Shown: positions 1 to 11,948 of the stretch, piece by piece
Numbering within the stretch: position 1 is the first letter of the stretch
Layout of the letters: every line of letters starts with the position of its first letter
Assembly (NCBI RefSeq): GCF_013141915.1
Contig: NZ_SROX01000010.1
Span: forward strand, 124,001-188,000
Direction of reading: 5' to 3'
DNA from: Cupriavidus necator
GTDB lineage: Bacteria; Pseudomonadota; Gammaproteobacteria; Burkholderiales; Burkholderiaceae
Length of the DNA: 64,000 bases
Notes under the pieces: generated by a model
The model's input: only the letters and a program-made list of their open reading frames with translations
The model's database searches: none
What the model was told of the DNA's origin: nothing
Position numbers and translations under genes: made by a program

Positions 1-587
1 GACTGCCAGTTGGCGCCGCTGATCTTGTCGCGGATCAGCGCGTCGCGCGTGGCCTTGTCGGGAATGCGCAGCAGCGCCTCGGCCAGGCACATCAGCGCCA
101 CGCCCTCCTGCGACGACAGCGAGAATTCCTGGATCAACCCTTGCACCAGTCCTTCCCGGCCGGTGCCGACCTTCTGCTCGCGCAGGCGCGTGGCCAGCGT
201 CTTGGCCATCTTGAGGGCCGCCTCGGCCTGCTGCTGCGGCAGGCGCGCCTGTTCCAGCAGCACCGGCACGCAATCCGTTTCCGGACGACGATAGGCCGAG
301 GTGATGGCGGCGCGCAGCACCGACTGGGGCTGGATGCTCTGTGCGAACTCCAGGAAGGGTTGCGGCGCGCCGTCGCCATGGACCCCCTCGGCGCCGTCGG
401 CGCCCTCCGCCTCGGCACTGCCCGCGCCGGTGTCGTACGGCAGGTGGCCGCGCTCGATCTGCTCTAGGTAGCTGAAGATCGCCTGCTTGATCAGCCAGTG
501 CGGGGTGCGGTCGATGGATTGGGCAACGCGCTTGAGGCGGTCGCGCGAGGCGTCGTCGAGCTTGACGCCGAGAGTGGTAGTGGCCAT
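1..587 (-). CDS. putA: PutA, proline dehydrogenase / P5C dehydrogenase (5' part)
   Basis: Only the N-terminal ~195 residues lie in the window; the gene continues past base 1. PutA oxidises proline to pyrroline-5-carboxylate (FAD domain) and then to glutamate (NAD domain), at the membrane, and in some bacteria also represses its own gene. The N-terminus (MATTTLGVKLDD..., then DRTPHWLIKQAIF) matches the ribbon-helix-helix DNA-binding domain of E. coli PutA, so this should be the trifunctional, self-regulating form. The start of the proline dehydrogenase part follows after an acidic linker near residues 50-70. The ATG at 587 gives the N-terminus expected for RHH-type PutA. A promoter with PutA-like operator motifs lies about 95-170 bases upstream. 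Only the catalytic domains are unseen. Confidence 0.93.
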   Translation of the reverse strand, partial: MATTTLGVKLDDASRDRLKRVAQSIDRTPHWLIKQAIFSYLEQIERGHLPYDTGAGSAEAEGADGAEGVHGDGAPQPFLEFAQSIQPQSVLRAAITSAYRRPETDCVPVLLEQARLPQQQAEAALKMAKTLATRLREQKVGTGREGLVQGLIQEFSLSSQEGVALMCLAEALLRIPDKATRDALIRDKISGANWQ

Positions 588-686
588 TGGGGCAATTCTC
601 CGAAAGACTGGAGCCGCCGCCGGTGCTACCTCGTCCGTGCCGACCGGCAGGGGCGCGCGACCGGCCGCAGCCTGTGAGCTGGCGCG

Positions 687-716
687 ATCTTACTCCCGAA
701 AATCACCAAGGTGCAA
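687..716 (-). promoter_or_regulatory. Candidate putA promoter
   Basis: On the minus strand, TTGCAC (716-711) and TAAGAT (692-687) are separated by 18 bases, a fair sigma-70 promoter about 95 bases upstream of the putA start. The -35 hexamer is embedded in one of three GTTGCA motifs. Confidence 0.5.
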
Positions 717-757
717 CCGGGTGCAACCCTATCGAAAACCCTAATGTGTGGGTTGCA
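712..757. promoter_or_regulatory. Candidate PutA operator, three GTTGCA motifs
   Basis: GTTGCA occurs on the minus strand at 717-712 and 727-722, and on the plus strand at 752-757. The outer pair sits in longer inverted arms (GGTGCAACC and GGTTGCACC). GTTGCA is the published consensus of E. coli PutA operators, and the gene downstream encodes an RHH-type PutA. Three copies in 46 bases directly upstream of putA, one overlapping the -35 box, point to autorepression. Confidence 0.6.
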
Positions 758-780
758 CCTGTATCCCGCACATCGACCCG

Positions 781-3093
781 CTAGATCCGCAGGGGGTCGA
801 TTTCCAACTGCCAGCGCACGCCCTTCACATGCGTGCCTACTTCCGCGAAAGTCGGTACCCACTCGGTGACAAACCTTTGCAGTACCGGGCGCGCGGTGGC
901 TTCGACCAGCATCTGCGCACGCTCCCGATTGAATACGCGCACCATCGACATGGGCACCGGGTCATGCAGTTGCACCTCCTGCGCGAGGGTGCAGTATTCG
1001 GCATGCCGGCGCGCGGCTTCGAGGAACTGCAGCGCCCGTTCCAGCTGCCCGTGCTCGGCCGTCACCAGCACCTGGAAGCAGAACGGGGGCAACCCGGCCT
1101 GGCGCCGCTCGCGCAACTGGCTAGCCGCGAATCCATCATAGTCATGGCGCGTCAGCGCTTGCAATGCCGGGGTATCCGGGTAGCGGGTCTGGATCAGCAC
1201 CTCGCCCGGCAGCCCCGCCCGGCCTGCCCGCCCCGCCACCTGCATCAGCGACGCAAACAGGTGCTCGGCCGCGCGGAAGTCGTGGCTGAACATGGCCGCG
1301 TCCGGATGGACGATGCCGACCAGCGTCACGCGCTGGAAGTCATGCCCCTTCGCCACCATCTGGGTGCCCACCAGGATGTCGACCTCGCCCGCGTGGACCT
1401 CGTCGAACATCGCCTGGGCGCTGCCCTTGCGGCGCGTGGAGTCGGCATCGATACGGGCAATGCGGGCCTGCGGAAAGCGCGCCGCCAGCGCTTCTTCGAT
1501 GCGCTGGGTGCCGCGGCCAAGCGGCGCGATGTCGACATTGCCGCAGTCCGGACAGTGATGCGGCACCGGTGCCTCGAGGCCGCAGTGGTGGCAGCGCAGG
1601 CGCCGCTCGGGCCGGTGCAGCACCAGGTATGCCGAGCAGCGCGGGCAGCCCGACAGCCAGCCGCAGCTGTCGCACGCGATCACCGGCGCGTAGCCGCGGC
1701 GATTCAGGAACAGCAGGCTCTGCTCACCGCGCGCCAGGCGCGCGTCGATGGCCTCCAGCAGCGGCACGGACAAGCCCTCGAACAGGGCACGCTGGCGCTG
1801 GCGTTCATGGTTCAGGTCGACCAGCCGCACCGCCGGCAGCGCTGCATCGGCCTGCGCGCGCTGGTGCAGCACCAGCTTGCGGTAGGTACCCTGCGCGGCC
1901 CGCCACCAGGTTTCCATCGATGGCGTCGCCGAGCCCAGCACCACCGCGATGCCGCGCTGCTTGGCGCGCCACACGGCCAGGTCGCGTGCAGAGTAGCGCA
2001 AGCCTTCCTGCTGCTTGTACGAGGTGTCGTGCTCCTCGTCGACCACGATCAGCGCCAGCGCCGGCAGCGATGCCATCACCGCCATGCGCGTGCCCAGCAC
2101 GATGCGGGCCTCGCCACGATGCGCCGCCAGCCACTGCAGGCTGCGCTCCTGGTCAGCCAGGCCGCTGTGCAGCACCGCGAGCGGCAGCTGCGGGAAGCGC
2201 GCGGCAATGCGCGCCTGCAGCTGCGGGGTCAGGTTGATTTCCGGCACCAGCATCAGCACCTGGGCCAGCGGGTTGTGCTCTAGCACCGCCTGCATCGCAT
2301 GCAGGTAGACCTCGGTCTTGCCGCTGCCGGTCACGCCGTGCAGCAGGAACGGGGCATAGCCTTCGGCCTCGGCAATTGCCTGCACCGCGGCGCGCTGCTC
2401 GTCGTGCAGCGGCGGCGCGGCCGTTGGCAGCTGGGCGGGATCGACCGGCAACAATGTGCGTGCGGTGCGCGTTGCCTCGACCCAGCCGGCGGCCTGCCAT
2501 TCGGCCAGCCGCGATGGCGCCGCCGCACAGAGGACACGGGCCTGCGCGAGCGACAGCGGCGCGCCGGCGGAAGCGCGCTCGGCCAGCGCCTGGGCCAGGG
2601 CGCGCACGCTGCGCGCGCGGGGCGGCACGGCCGCCAGCAAGTTGTCAGCCTGTCCCGGCAGCACGCGGTATTCATCGGTGCGGGCACGCTGCGCCAGGTT
2701 CGGCCAGCTTTCCGCCTCGCGCAAGGCGGGCGGCAATGCCGGCAGCATCACTTCACCGAGCCGGCGCTGGTAGTAGCGTGCGGCAAAGGCTGCCAGCTCG
2801 ATCCAGTCCGGCTGCAGCGGCGCCAGCCAGTCAAGCCGTTGGGCCACCGGACGCAGCTTGTCCACAGGCACTTGCGAGCCTTGCGCGAATTCCACCGCCA
2901 CCCCCACCATGCTGCGGCGTCCGAACGGCACCACCACGAGGTCGCCTGGCGCGACGTCGGCAATGGCGAGGTAGTCAAAGCAGTCGTCGGCGGGCGTGTC
3001 GAGTGCAACCCGGATCACGGGCGGCGCAGACGACGCCGCCGCGCCGGACGATGGCGCCACGGGCTGCGGAGGATGCGTGCCGCTATCGGGCAT
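781..3093 (-). CDS. priA: Primosomal protein N' (PriA helicase)
   Basis: PriA (770 residues) is the 3'-5' DNA helicase that restarts stalled replication forks by loading the primosome. Visible features in order: an N-terminal DNA-binding region, Walker A (GVTGSGKTEVY), a DEEH box (VVDEEHD), helicase motif GSATPSMET, a cysteine-rich zinc-binding block (CDSCGWLSGCPRC, then CHHCG and CPDCG), and a C-terminal helicase lobe with VGTQMVAKGHDF and QVAGRAGRAG. Length is slightly above the E. coli protein. The ATG at 3093 was chosen over an in-frame TTG two codons upstream. It stands alone between hemE and putA, all on the same strand. Confidence 0.95.
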   Translation of the reverse strand: MPDSGTHPPQPVAPSSGAAASSAPPVIRVALDTPADDCFDYLAIADVAPGDLVVVPFGRRSMVGVAVEFAQGSQVPVDKLRPVAQRLDWLAPLQPDWIELAAFAARYYQRRLGEVMLPALPPALREAESWPNLAQRARTDEYRVLPGQADNLLAAVPPRARSVRALAQALAERASAGAPLSLAQARVLCAAAPSRLAEWQAAGWVEATRTARTLLPVDPAQLPTAAPPLHDEQRAAVQAIAEAEGYAPFLLHGVTGSGKTEVYLHAMQAVLEHNPLAQVLMLVPEINLTPQLQARIAARFPQLPLAVLHSGLADQERSLQWLAAHRGEARIVLGTRMAVMASLPALALIVVDEEHDTSYKQQEGLRYSARDLAVWRAKQRGIAVVLGSATPSMETWWRAAQGTYRKLVLHQRAQADAALPAVRLVDLNHERQRQRALFEGLSVPLLEAIDARLARGEQSLLFLNRRGYAPVIACDSCGWLSGCPRCSAYLVLHRPERRLRCHHCGLEAPVPHHCPDCGNVDIAPLGRGTQRIEEALAARFPQARIARIDADSTRRKGSAQAMFDEVHAGEVDILVGTQMVAKGHDFQRVTLVGIVHPDAAMFSHDFRAAEHLFASLMQVAGRAGRAGLPGEVLIQTRYPDTPALQALTRHDYDGFAASQLRERRQAGLPPFCFQVLVTAEHGQLERALQFLEAARRHAEYCTLAQEVQLHDPVPMSMVRVFNRERAQMLVEATARPVLQRFVTEWVPTFAEVGTHVKGVRWQLEIDPLRI

Positions 3094-3616
3094 GCCCAAC
3101 TTGCGATTGCATCGCCGTGGAGCAGGCGCTGGTCCACAGACGTCCTGTCCGGCAACGGGGGAAAGTTAGTGTGCAGCGCAACACCAACTTAAAGTAAAAC
3201 TTCAAATGTGGCCCTAAGTCGATGATAGATGACTGGTTTTCCACTAATTCCAGCACCCCTGTGGATAACTTTGTTGAAAAGTCGCTTGGCCTGGCCGGGA
3301 AGGCCCGAAAAACAAGGGATCCACTGGCATCGACCCCCTCTTTGCAAAACTTCCAAAGCCTTAAAAATCAAGGGCTTGCAAACATCCCCCAGATAGGTTA
3401 GGGAATAACCCTGTCATGCAGTGCGGCAAACCTATCGGTGTGCATAAGTCAAGTGCCGCCCGTCAATTGCGCGCACCATTTTGGCGAGTCGTGGCGAAAA
3501 AGTTAACTTGACAGGGTACGGCCGCGCGGCTCGCGCAGCACTGGGTACGGGCGCGGTCACAACGTTGCAGCGCGAGGCACGGCCGCACTGGCGTGGTCGC
3601 CGGCATACCGCGGCCG
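3094..3616. other. Gene-free interval between hemE and priA, locally AT-rich
   Basis: About 520 bases without a credible gene. Bases 3180-3420 are clearly more AT-rich than their surroundings. A perfect DnaA-box sequence (TGTGGATAA, the complement of TTATCCACA) lies at 3260-3268. Some short runs are imperfectly repeated, such as TTTGCAA near 3345 and GCTTGCAAA near 3373. The small open frames here have no recognisable product. The interval should include the priA promoter. Confidence 0.5.
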
Positions 3617-4708
3617 TCACTTCCCTGCCGCGCGCAGTTGGCGGCTGTGCTGGTGCACTTCGTCGACCAGCACGGAAACGGCCTCGGGCGGCGTGTACTG
3701 CGAAATCCCGTGGCCGAGGTTGAACACGTGCCCGTCGCTGCCGCCGGCGGCGTCATAGCTGTCCAGTACGCCACGCACCTGCTCGCGGATGGCGGCCTCG
3801 GGCGCAAACAGGACGGTCGGATCGATATTGCCCTGCAGCGCCACGCGGCCGCCGGTACGCCGGCGCGCCTCGGCCAGGTTGACGGTCCAGTCCAGCCCGA
3901 TGGCATCGGCGCCGGTGTCGGCCAGCGCTTCCAGCCACAGGCCACCGCCCTTGGTGAAGACGATCGCCGGCACTTGCTGCCCGGCGTGCTCGCGTTTCAG
4001 GCCGGCCAGCACGCGGCGCATATACGCCAGCGAGAACGCCTGGTACATGCCGTCGGCCAGCGCGCCACCCCAGGTGTCGAAAATCATCACCGCCTGCGCG
4101 CCCGCCTCGATCTGCGCGTTCAGGTACGCAGTGACCGCCTGCGCATTGATGTCGAGGATGCGGTGCATCAGGTCGGGGCGGCCGTACATCATCGCCTTGA
4201 CGGTGCGGAAGTCGTCCGAGCCGCCGCCCTCGACCATGTAGCAGGCCAGGGTCCAGGGGCTGCCCGAGAAGCCGATCAGCGGCACGCGCTGGCGGCCGTT
4301 CTGCACCAGCGCGAGGCGGATCTCGCGCACCGCGTCGAACACGTATTGCAACGACGCCATGTCGGGCACGGCCAGCTTCTGCACGTCGGCCTCGGTGCGC
4401 AGCGGATGCGCGAAGCGCGGGCCTTCGCCCTGCGCGAACGACAGGCCCAGGCCCATCGCATCCGGCACCGTGAGGATGTCAGAGAACAGGATCGCCGCGT
4501 CCAGCGGATAGCGGTCCAGCGGCTGCAGTGTCACTTCGGTGGCGTAGGCCGGGTTCTTGGCCAGCCCGAGGAAGCTGCCGGCGCGCGCGCGCGTGGCGTT
4601 GTACTCGGGCAGGTAGCGGCCTGCCTGGCGCATCAGCCACAGCGGCGTGTATTCGGTCGGCTGGCGGCGCAGCGCGCGCAGGAAGGTATCGTTCTGCAGT
4701 GCGGTCAT
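3617..4708 (-). CDS. hemE: Uroporphyrinogen decarboxylase
   Basis: HemE (363 residues) decarboxylates the four acetate side chains of uroporphyrinogen III to give coproporphyrinogen III, a cytosolic step of heme synthesis. Family landmarks are clear: the N-terminal [15 protein letters not shown] motif with the catalytic arginine region, the FSDIL motif with the conserved Asp, GFSGSPWT, and HVFNLGHGI near the C-terminus. I start at 4708 (MTALQND) instead of the ATG two codons upstream, because a GAGG ribosome site abuts the first ATG but lies 6 bases from the second. It is probably transcribed alone, with the esterase gene 52 bases upstream on the same strand. Confidence 0.96.
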   Translation of the reverse strand: MTALQNDTFLRALRRQPTEYTPLWLMRQAGRYLPEYNATRARAGSFLGLAKNPAYATEVTLQPLDRYPLDAAILFSDILTVPDAMGLGLSFAQGEGPRFAHPLRTEADVQKLAVPDMASLQYVFDAVREIRLALVQNGRQRVPLIGFSGSPWTLACYMVEGGGSDDFRTVKAMMYGRPDLMHRILDINAQAVTAYLNAQIEAGAQAVMIFDTWGGALADGMYQAFSLAYMRRVLAGLKREHAGQQVPAIVFTKGGGLWLEALADTGADAIGLDWTVNLAEARRRTGGRVALQGNIDPTVLFAPEAAIREQVRGVLDSYDAAGGSDGHVFNLGHGISQYTPPEAVSVLVDEVHQHSRQLRAAGK

Positions 4709-4760
4709 GGTCATCCTCGTAAGACCGCCATTCTAAGGGATGGCAACGCGCGGATGCCGC

Positions 4761-5711
4761 TCAGACGTCGTCGATCATCCCGGCGAACGCCGACGCGGCG
4801 CGGCGCATCCATTCCCGCGCCCGCTCGGCCTCGGGCTGCAGCCGCGCGAAGCCGTGGGTCATGCCGCCAGCCTCGATGGTGATGACCGGGGCGTCGTGGC
4901 GCACCAGGAAGTCGGCGTAGGCGAGGCCGTCGTCGCGCAGCACATCGTGGGCGGCCACCATCAGCACGGTGGCCGGCGGACGCACCGGCGCTGCGGCCAT
5001 CAGGTGCACGCGCGGATCGGTGTGGGCAGCGCCCAGCGCCAGCGCCTCGGCGCCGATGTACTGGGTCCAGAACCACGCCATCTCGTCACGCGTGAGGCCA
5101 GGGCCGTCGGCGAAGGCGCGATAGCTTTCGGTGCTGAGCACCGGCGCCGCCACCGGATAGATCAGCAGTTGGGCATCGACCCGCACCGCATCGCCGGCAT
5201 TGAGTCGCTGCGCGGCCTGCGCGGCGAGGTGGCCCCCGGCGCTGTCGCCGGCCACCGCCAGGAAATCCGGCGCCAGTCCCAGCGCCTGGCGCTGTCCGGC
5301 CAGCCAGAGCACGGCTTCGGCGGCATCATCGCAAGGCGCCGGGAAGACATGTTCAGGTGCCAGGCGGTAATCGACGCTCGCCACGGCGCAGCCGGTATCG
5401 GCCGCAAGCAAGGCCGCGACGGTATGGTGCGTCCGGGTCGAGCCGACCACCCAGCCGCCGCCGTGGAAATACACCACCAGCCGCGGCGTGGCCACGCCGG
5501 GCGGGCGGAACAGCCGCGCCTCGAGCGTGCGGCCGGCCAGCGCCACAGCGAGCTGCTGCACGACCACGCCGTCCGGATCAGGCCGCAGCGAGGCGGCGGC
5601 GATCTCGGCGAAACGGGCCCGCTGCGCCGGGACATCGGCCGGCACCGGCTCCGCGGCATAGCGTTCCGCCAGGCGGCGGTAATAGGCAAGCAGTTGGGGA
5701 TCGATGGCCAT
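4761..5711 (-). CDS. HSL-family alpha/beta hydrolase (esterase)
   Basis: A 316-residue hydrolase of the hormone-sensitive-lipase group, expected to cleave short-chain esters; the natural substrate is unknown. The oxyanion motif HGGGW is at residues 83-87, the nucleophile motif GDSAGG places Ser157, and the acid and base are probably Asp256 (HDVLRDDG) and His286 (GMTHGF). No signal peptide is visible, so it should be cytosolic. The start at 5711 (MAIDPQ) is preferred over an in-frame alternative at 5780, which would overlap the neighbouring gene. The CoA-binding gene ends 55 bases upstream on the same strand, so the two may be co-transcribed. Confidence 0.88.
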   Translation of the reverse strand: MAIDPQLLAYYRRLAERYAAEPVPADVPAQRARFAEIAAASLRPDPDGVVVQQLAVALAGRTLEARLFRPPGVATPRLVVYFHGGGWVVGSTRTHHTVAALLAADTGCAVASVDYRLAPEHVFPAPCDDAAEAVLWLAGQRQALGLAPDFLAVAGDSAGGHLAAQAAQRLNAGDAVRVDAQLLIYPVAAPVLSTESYRAFADGPGLTRDEMAWFWTQYIGAEALALGAAHTDPRVHLMAAAPVRPPATVLMVAAHDVLRDDGLAYADFLVRHDAPVITIEAGGMTHGFARLQPEAERAREWMRRAASAFAGMIDDV

Positions 5712-5766
5712 GGTCAGCGGCAGTTTGGGGAAATCGGGAGGGCAGAGGAAACGAAAACGCCGGGGA

Positions 5767-6207
5767 TCAGCCGCCGCCAAGCTGGCGCGTCAGTTCGACT
5801 TTGCTGCAACAGTCCTGCACCGCCAGCAGCCCCGCACGGGTGGCGTGGCGCACCGCCTGGTCGTTGACGATGCCAAGCTGGAGCCAGACCCCGCGCGCGC
5901 CAATGGCAATGGCCTCATCGACCACAGCCGGGGTTTCCTCGGCGCGGCGGAAGATATCGACCCATTCGATCGGGGCACCGGCCGCCGCGGCAGCATCGGC
6001 GGCCTGGCGCAGCGTAGCGTGGCAGGTTTCGCCAAGGATGCGTTCGCCGGCATGGCGTGGATTGACCGGCACAATGCGGAAGCCGTGGCCTTGCAGGAAT
6101 TCGGCCACTTCATGGCTGGGCCGCTCAGGACGGTCGGACAGGCCGACCACGGCGACGGTCTTCATGGCCAGCATGGCTGGTATGGCTTTCTGCATCTCAG
6201 GCGCCAT
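5767..6207 (-). CDS. CoA-binding domain protein (YccU-like)
   Basis: A 146-residue single-domain protein with a Rossmann-type CoA-binding fold as in the N-terminal domain of succinyl-CoA synthetase alpha. Visible are TVAVVGLSDRPERPSHEVAEF near the start and, later, the segment GARGVWLQLGIVND and a Cys-Cys pair in VQDCCSKVE, both usual in this family. Function in vivo is not established; these proteins bind CoA or acyl-CoA. The ATG at 6207 is chosen because the upstream extension (31 residues) lacks family similarity. Confidence 0.85.
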   Translation of the reverse strand: MAPEMQKAIPAMLAMKTVAVVGLSDRPERPSHEVAEFLQGHGFRIVPVNPRHAGERILGETCHATLRQAADAAAAAGAPIEWVDIFRRAEETPAVVDEAIAIGARGVWLQLGIVNDQAVRHATRAGLLAVQDCCSKVELTRQLGGG

Positions 6208-6518
6208 GACATCTCGGGGGTGTGGAGTTGTGAGGAAAGGTGACGGCGGGGCGCAACGACATAACCACAGAGGCCGGCGCCTAGTGAATCGTAACCGCAA
6301 TTGTCACGCAAGATTTGGTGCGGAAACGAACACGGAATCCACCGATAAAAAGATAATCCCGCAACACCTCGGCACGCATGATGTGATGCCAACGGGCGAG
6401 AATATGCCGATCCCGCCGGATTTTATGCGCTCCGGCTTTCAACTTCTTTCAAAACGATACATTTTGTTACTGCCATGCCAGGGAGTTTCCCCCACAATGC
6501 ATTGACACACCCGCAGTT

Positions 6519-6810
6519 CGGGGCGTGGCGCCCCGATGAAAATGGCAGTTCAGACTAAAGGGGCGTGCTGAAGAAAGCCTTTTTGTAGTGTTTTCCGGCA
6601 GTAACCCGATTTTCCGATCCAGCATAAAGCAGCTGGACCGGAGCACCAGGAAGAGCCTTGCAGCGCGTGGCCTTTGCGGCCTGTAGGCGGATCCGTGGAG
6701 ATCCGTTGCGCCTTGCTTGTCGACCTGGACCGAACCCGTTCCTTCGAATTGACCCCTCGAAGGGATTTTCCCGTCCGCGCGGAGCCTCCCCGGCCCGCGC
6801 GCTTTTTTTT
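6519..6810 (+). ncRNA. Candidate structured non-coding RNA (5' end unknown)
   Basis: Consecutive stem-loops: 6519-6535 (CGGGGCG / CGCCCCG); 6613-6642 (TCCG-a-TCCAGC pairing with GCTGGA-c-CGGA); 6669-6681 (GGCC / GGCC); 6688-6705 (CGGATC / GATCCG) inside AGGCG / CGCCT arms at 6685-6713; 6741-6763 (CCTTCGA / TCGAAGG); and a GC-rich stem at 6777-6800 followed by eight T residues. The T tract fixes the direction as plus, and no protein-coding gene on that strand lies upstream to explain a terminator here. I could not match it to 6S RNA, 4.5S RNA, tmRNA or RNase P by their conserved sequences. The start given is the first hairpin, not a mapped 5' end. Confidence 0.4.
6777..6810 (+). terminator. 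Plus-strand intrinsic terminator
   Basis: Stem GCGCGG-a-GCC (6777-6786) pairs with GGC-CCGCGC (6792-6800), with one bulged A, followed by eight T residues (6803-6810). Confidence 0.7.
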
Positions 6811-6844
6811 GTCCAGGCGCGTCAAAAGCATATCCCCCGCCCAC

Positions 6845-6874
6845 AAAAAAGGCAGCCACGAGGCTGCCTTTTTT
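6845..6874. terminator. Terminator of the atp operon (bidirectional)
   Basis: A perfect inverted repeat: six A, GGCAGCC, loop ACGA, GGCTGCC, six T. It works in either direction and lies 47 bases beyond the atpC stop codon, so it should end the atp transcript. Confidence 0.85.
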
Positions 6875-6920
6875 AAATGTCGCATCGAAAAAACAACAAT
6901 GCGACAGCCCTGCCTGATAC

Positions 6921-7337
6921 TTACTTTTTCCGACGCAGACGGGCAATGGCTGCCAGCTGTGCGGCTGCCACGGCCAGTTCACTCTGGGCACGGGCCAGGT
7001 CGAGGTCGCTGCTCTGGTTCTGCATCAGCTCCTCGGCGGCGCGCTTGGCTTCCTGGGCCTTGGCTTCGTCCAGGTCGCCACCGCGGATTGCGGTGTCGGC
7101 CAGCACGGTGACGTGCTTGGGCTGCACTTCGAGAATACCGCCGGCAACGAACACGAACTCTTCGCTGCCGTCTTCCTTCTCGATGCGCACCGCACCCGGC
7201 TGGATGCGCGTGATCAGCGGCGTGTGTCCGGGCAGAATGCCCAGCTCACCCGACTCGCCCGGCAGCGCCACGAACTTCGCCTGGCCGGAGAAGATCGACG
7301 CTTCCGCGCTGACGACGTCTACAAGAATGGTTGCCAT
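6921..7337 (-). CDS. atpC: ATP synthase F1 subunit epsilon
   Basis: Epsilon (138 residues) belongs to the central stalk with gamma, couples rotor to the c-ring and inhibits ATP hydrolysis. The N-terminal beta-sandwich is evident ([16 protein letters not shown], then [19 protein letters not shown]), followed by a two-helix C-terminal domain rich in Ala, Glu and Arg and ending RLRRKK. The start at 7337 (MATILVDV) is chosen over an upstream in-frame ATG at 7355. It is the last gene of the operon, 96 bases after atpD, and the gap contains two small hairpins. Confidence 0.96.
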   Translation of the reverse strand: MATILVDVVSAEASIFSGQAKFVALPGESGELGILPGHTPLITRIQPGAVRIEKEDGSEEFVFVAGGILEVQPKHVTVLADTAIRGGDLDEAKAQEAKRAAEELMQNQSSDLDLARAQSELAVAAAQLAAIARLRRKK

Positions 7338-7374
7338 ATCTGATCCTTTCTCCAATCGCTTCGCTCACACGGCA

Positions 7375-7419
7375 GACCCGGACCGAACCGGGTCCGCCTT
7401 CGCTCCCGCTCGCGCGGGA
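7375..7419 (-). other. Two hairpins between atpD and atpC
   Basis: GACCCGG (7375-7381) pairs with CCGGGTC (7388-7394), and TCCCGC (7404-7409) pairs with GCGGGA (7414-7419). There is no T tract, so these are more likely RNA-stability or processing structures than terminators. Confidence 0.4.
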
Positions 7420-7433
7420 ACGGCAAGCAAGGC

Positions 7434-8870
<1,437 letters not shown>

Positions 8871-9746
8871 TTAGACCGCAGCTGCACCGCTGACGATTTC
8901 CGACAGTTCCTTGGTAATCGCGGCCTGACGGGTCTTGTTGTAGACCAGTTGCAGTTCGCCGATCACGTTCTTGGCGTTGTCGGACGCAGCCTTCATGGCC
9001 ACCATGCGCGCCGATTGCTCGGACGCCATGTTTTCGGCCACGGCCTGGTACACCAGCGCCTCGACGTAGCGGACCAGCAGCTCTTCCACCACGGTCTGGG
9101 CGTCAGGCTCGTAGATGTAGTCCCACGAGTAGGCGCGCTTCTCTTCTTCGGTCTGCGACAGCTTGTCGGCGGCGAGCGGCAGCAGCTGCTCAACCATCGG
9201 TTCCTGCTTCATCGTGTTGATGAACTTGGTGTACGCCACGTACACCGCGTCGACCTCACCATTGGTGAAGGCGTCGAGCTGGACCTTGATCGCGCCGATC
9301 AGCTTTTCCAGATGCGGGGTGTCACCGAGGTGCACCACGTGCGAAACCACCTTGGCGCCGATACGGCCCAGGAACTGCATGCCCTTGGTACCGATGGCGG
9401 TGGCTTGCACTTCCACGCCACGGCCTTGCAGGGCCTTCAGCTCATTGGTCACCGAGCGCAACACGTTCGTGTTGAGGCCGCCGCACAGCCCCTTGTCGGT
9501 CGTGACCACGATCATGCCCACGCGCTTGACGTCGCGCTCCTGCATGAACGGGTGCTTGAACTCGGGGTTGGCCGTAGCCAGGTGCGCCGCAATGTTGCGC
9601 ACCTTCTCGGCGTAAGGACGGGCGCTGCGCATCCGCTCCTGCGCCTTGCGCATCTTGGATGCGGCGACCATCTCCATCGCCTTGGTGATCTTGCGCGTGT
9701 TCTGCACGCTCTTGATCTTGGTTCGAATTTCTTTCGTTCCGGCCAT
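8871..9746 (-). CDS. atpG: ATP synthase F1 subunit gamma
   Basis: Gamma (291 residues) forms the rotating central shaft inside the alpha3beta3 ring. The N-terminal helix ([24 protein letters not shown]) and the C-terminal helix ([22 protein letters not shown]) are the most conserved parts and are intact. [10 protein letters not shown] in the middle is a family signature. It lies between atpA (74-base gap) and atpD. Confidence 0.98.
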   Translation of the reverse strand: MAGTKEIRTKIKSVQNTRKITKAMEMVAASKMRKAQERMRSARPYAEKVRNIAAHLATANPEFKHPFMQERDVKRVGMIVVTTDKGLCGGLNTNVLRSVTNELKALQGRGVEVQATAIGTKGMQFLGRIGAKVVSHVVHLGDTPHLEKLIGAIKVQLDAFTNGEVDAVYVAYTKFINTMKQEPMVEQLLPLAADKLSQTEEEKRAYSWDYIYEPDAQTVVEELLVRYVEALVYQAVAENMASEQSARMVAMKAASDNAKNVIGELQLVYNKTRQAAITKELSEIVSGAAAV

Positions 9747-9820
9747 ATCTTCCTCTCCATCCGAACCATCGCCGCGCCGGCGTGAGCCAGGCGCGGCGAC
9801 GATGTCGTGGAATTACGCGG

Positions 9821-11362
<1,542 letters not shown>

Positions 11363-11400
11363 CACAATGCTCCTAATTCTTCAATCCGTCGGACGGCCGC

Positions 11401-11946
11401 TCAAGCGGCGGTCAGCGCGGTTTGCATGGCTGCCAGGCGCGCACGCACGGAGGTGTCGAGCACTTCGTCGCCAACCTTGACGCTCACGCCGCCGATCAGG
11501 GACGGGTCCACCGCCACCTGCGCGTACAGCTTGCGGCCGAACTTGCGTTCGAGTGCGGCGACCAGGTCGTTCAGTTGGCCATCTTCCAGCGGGAAAGCGC
11601 TGGTGATTTCCACGTCGGACGACCCTTCGCGGGCGTTCTTGAGCGCATGGAACTGTTCGGCGATGTCGGGCATCACCGTCAGGCGGCCGTTATCCACCAG
11701 CAGCTGCACGAAGCGGCGCGCCTCGTCGTTGACCGGGGACTTCAGCACCGACAGGAACAGTTCAGCCAGCTTTGCGCCGGGAACGTTCGGATCGTCGGCG
11801 ACCGCCTTCATGTCGGGATTGGCGGCAACCTGCCCCATTTCCGACACCAGCTCGGACCATGCACCCAGGTTGCCTGCGCTCGATTCACTGGCGACGCGGA
11901 ACAGCGCCTCAGCGTAGGGACGGGCAATGGTTGCGGTTTCAGCCAT
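11401..11946 (-). CDS. atpH: ATP synthase F1 subunit delta
   Basis: Delta (181 residues) sits on top of F1 and binds the b-subunit dimer as part of the peripheral stalk. The start [16 protein letters not shown] and the C-terminal [21 protein letters not shown] are the hallmark segments. It begins 2 bases after the atpF stop codon, so translation is probably coupled. Confidence 0.96.
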   Translation of the reverse strand: MAETATIARPYAEALFRVASESSAGNLGAWSELVSEMGQVAANPDMKAVADDPNVPGAKLAELFLSVLKSPVNDEARRFVQLLVDNGRLTVMPDIAEQFHALKNAREGSSDVEITSAFPLEDGQLNDLVAALERKFGRKLYAQVAVDPSLIGGVSVKVGDEVLDTSVRARLAAMQTALTAA

Positions 11947-11948
11947 GA

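Larger units (their letters stand above)
6208..6920. other. Gene-free interval between the CoA-binding gene and atpC
   Basis: About 710 bases with no convincing protein-coding gene on either strand; the open frames present are short and unlike known proteins. The right half (about 6510-6874) contains at least six strong hairpins and two intrinsic terminators, annotated separately. The left part (6208-6500) shows nothing I can name. Confidence 0.6.

Noticed and set aside
748-2283. A 511-codon open frame opposite priA
   Set aside because: Fully antisense to PriA with all its helicase motifs; no recognisable domain.
6467-6991. Open frames of 110-175 codons on the minus strand in the 6.2-6.9 kb gap
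   Set aside because: They run through the terminators and hairpins, have no similarity I recognise, and overlap atpC; judged non-coding.
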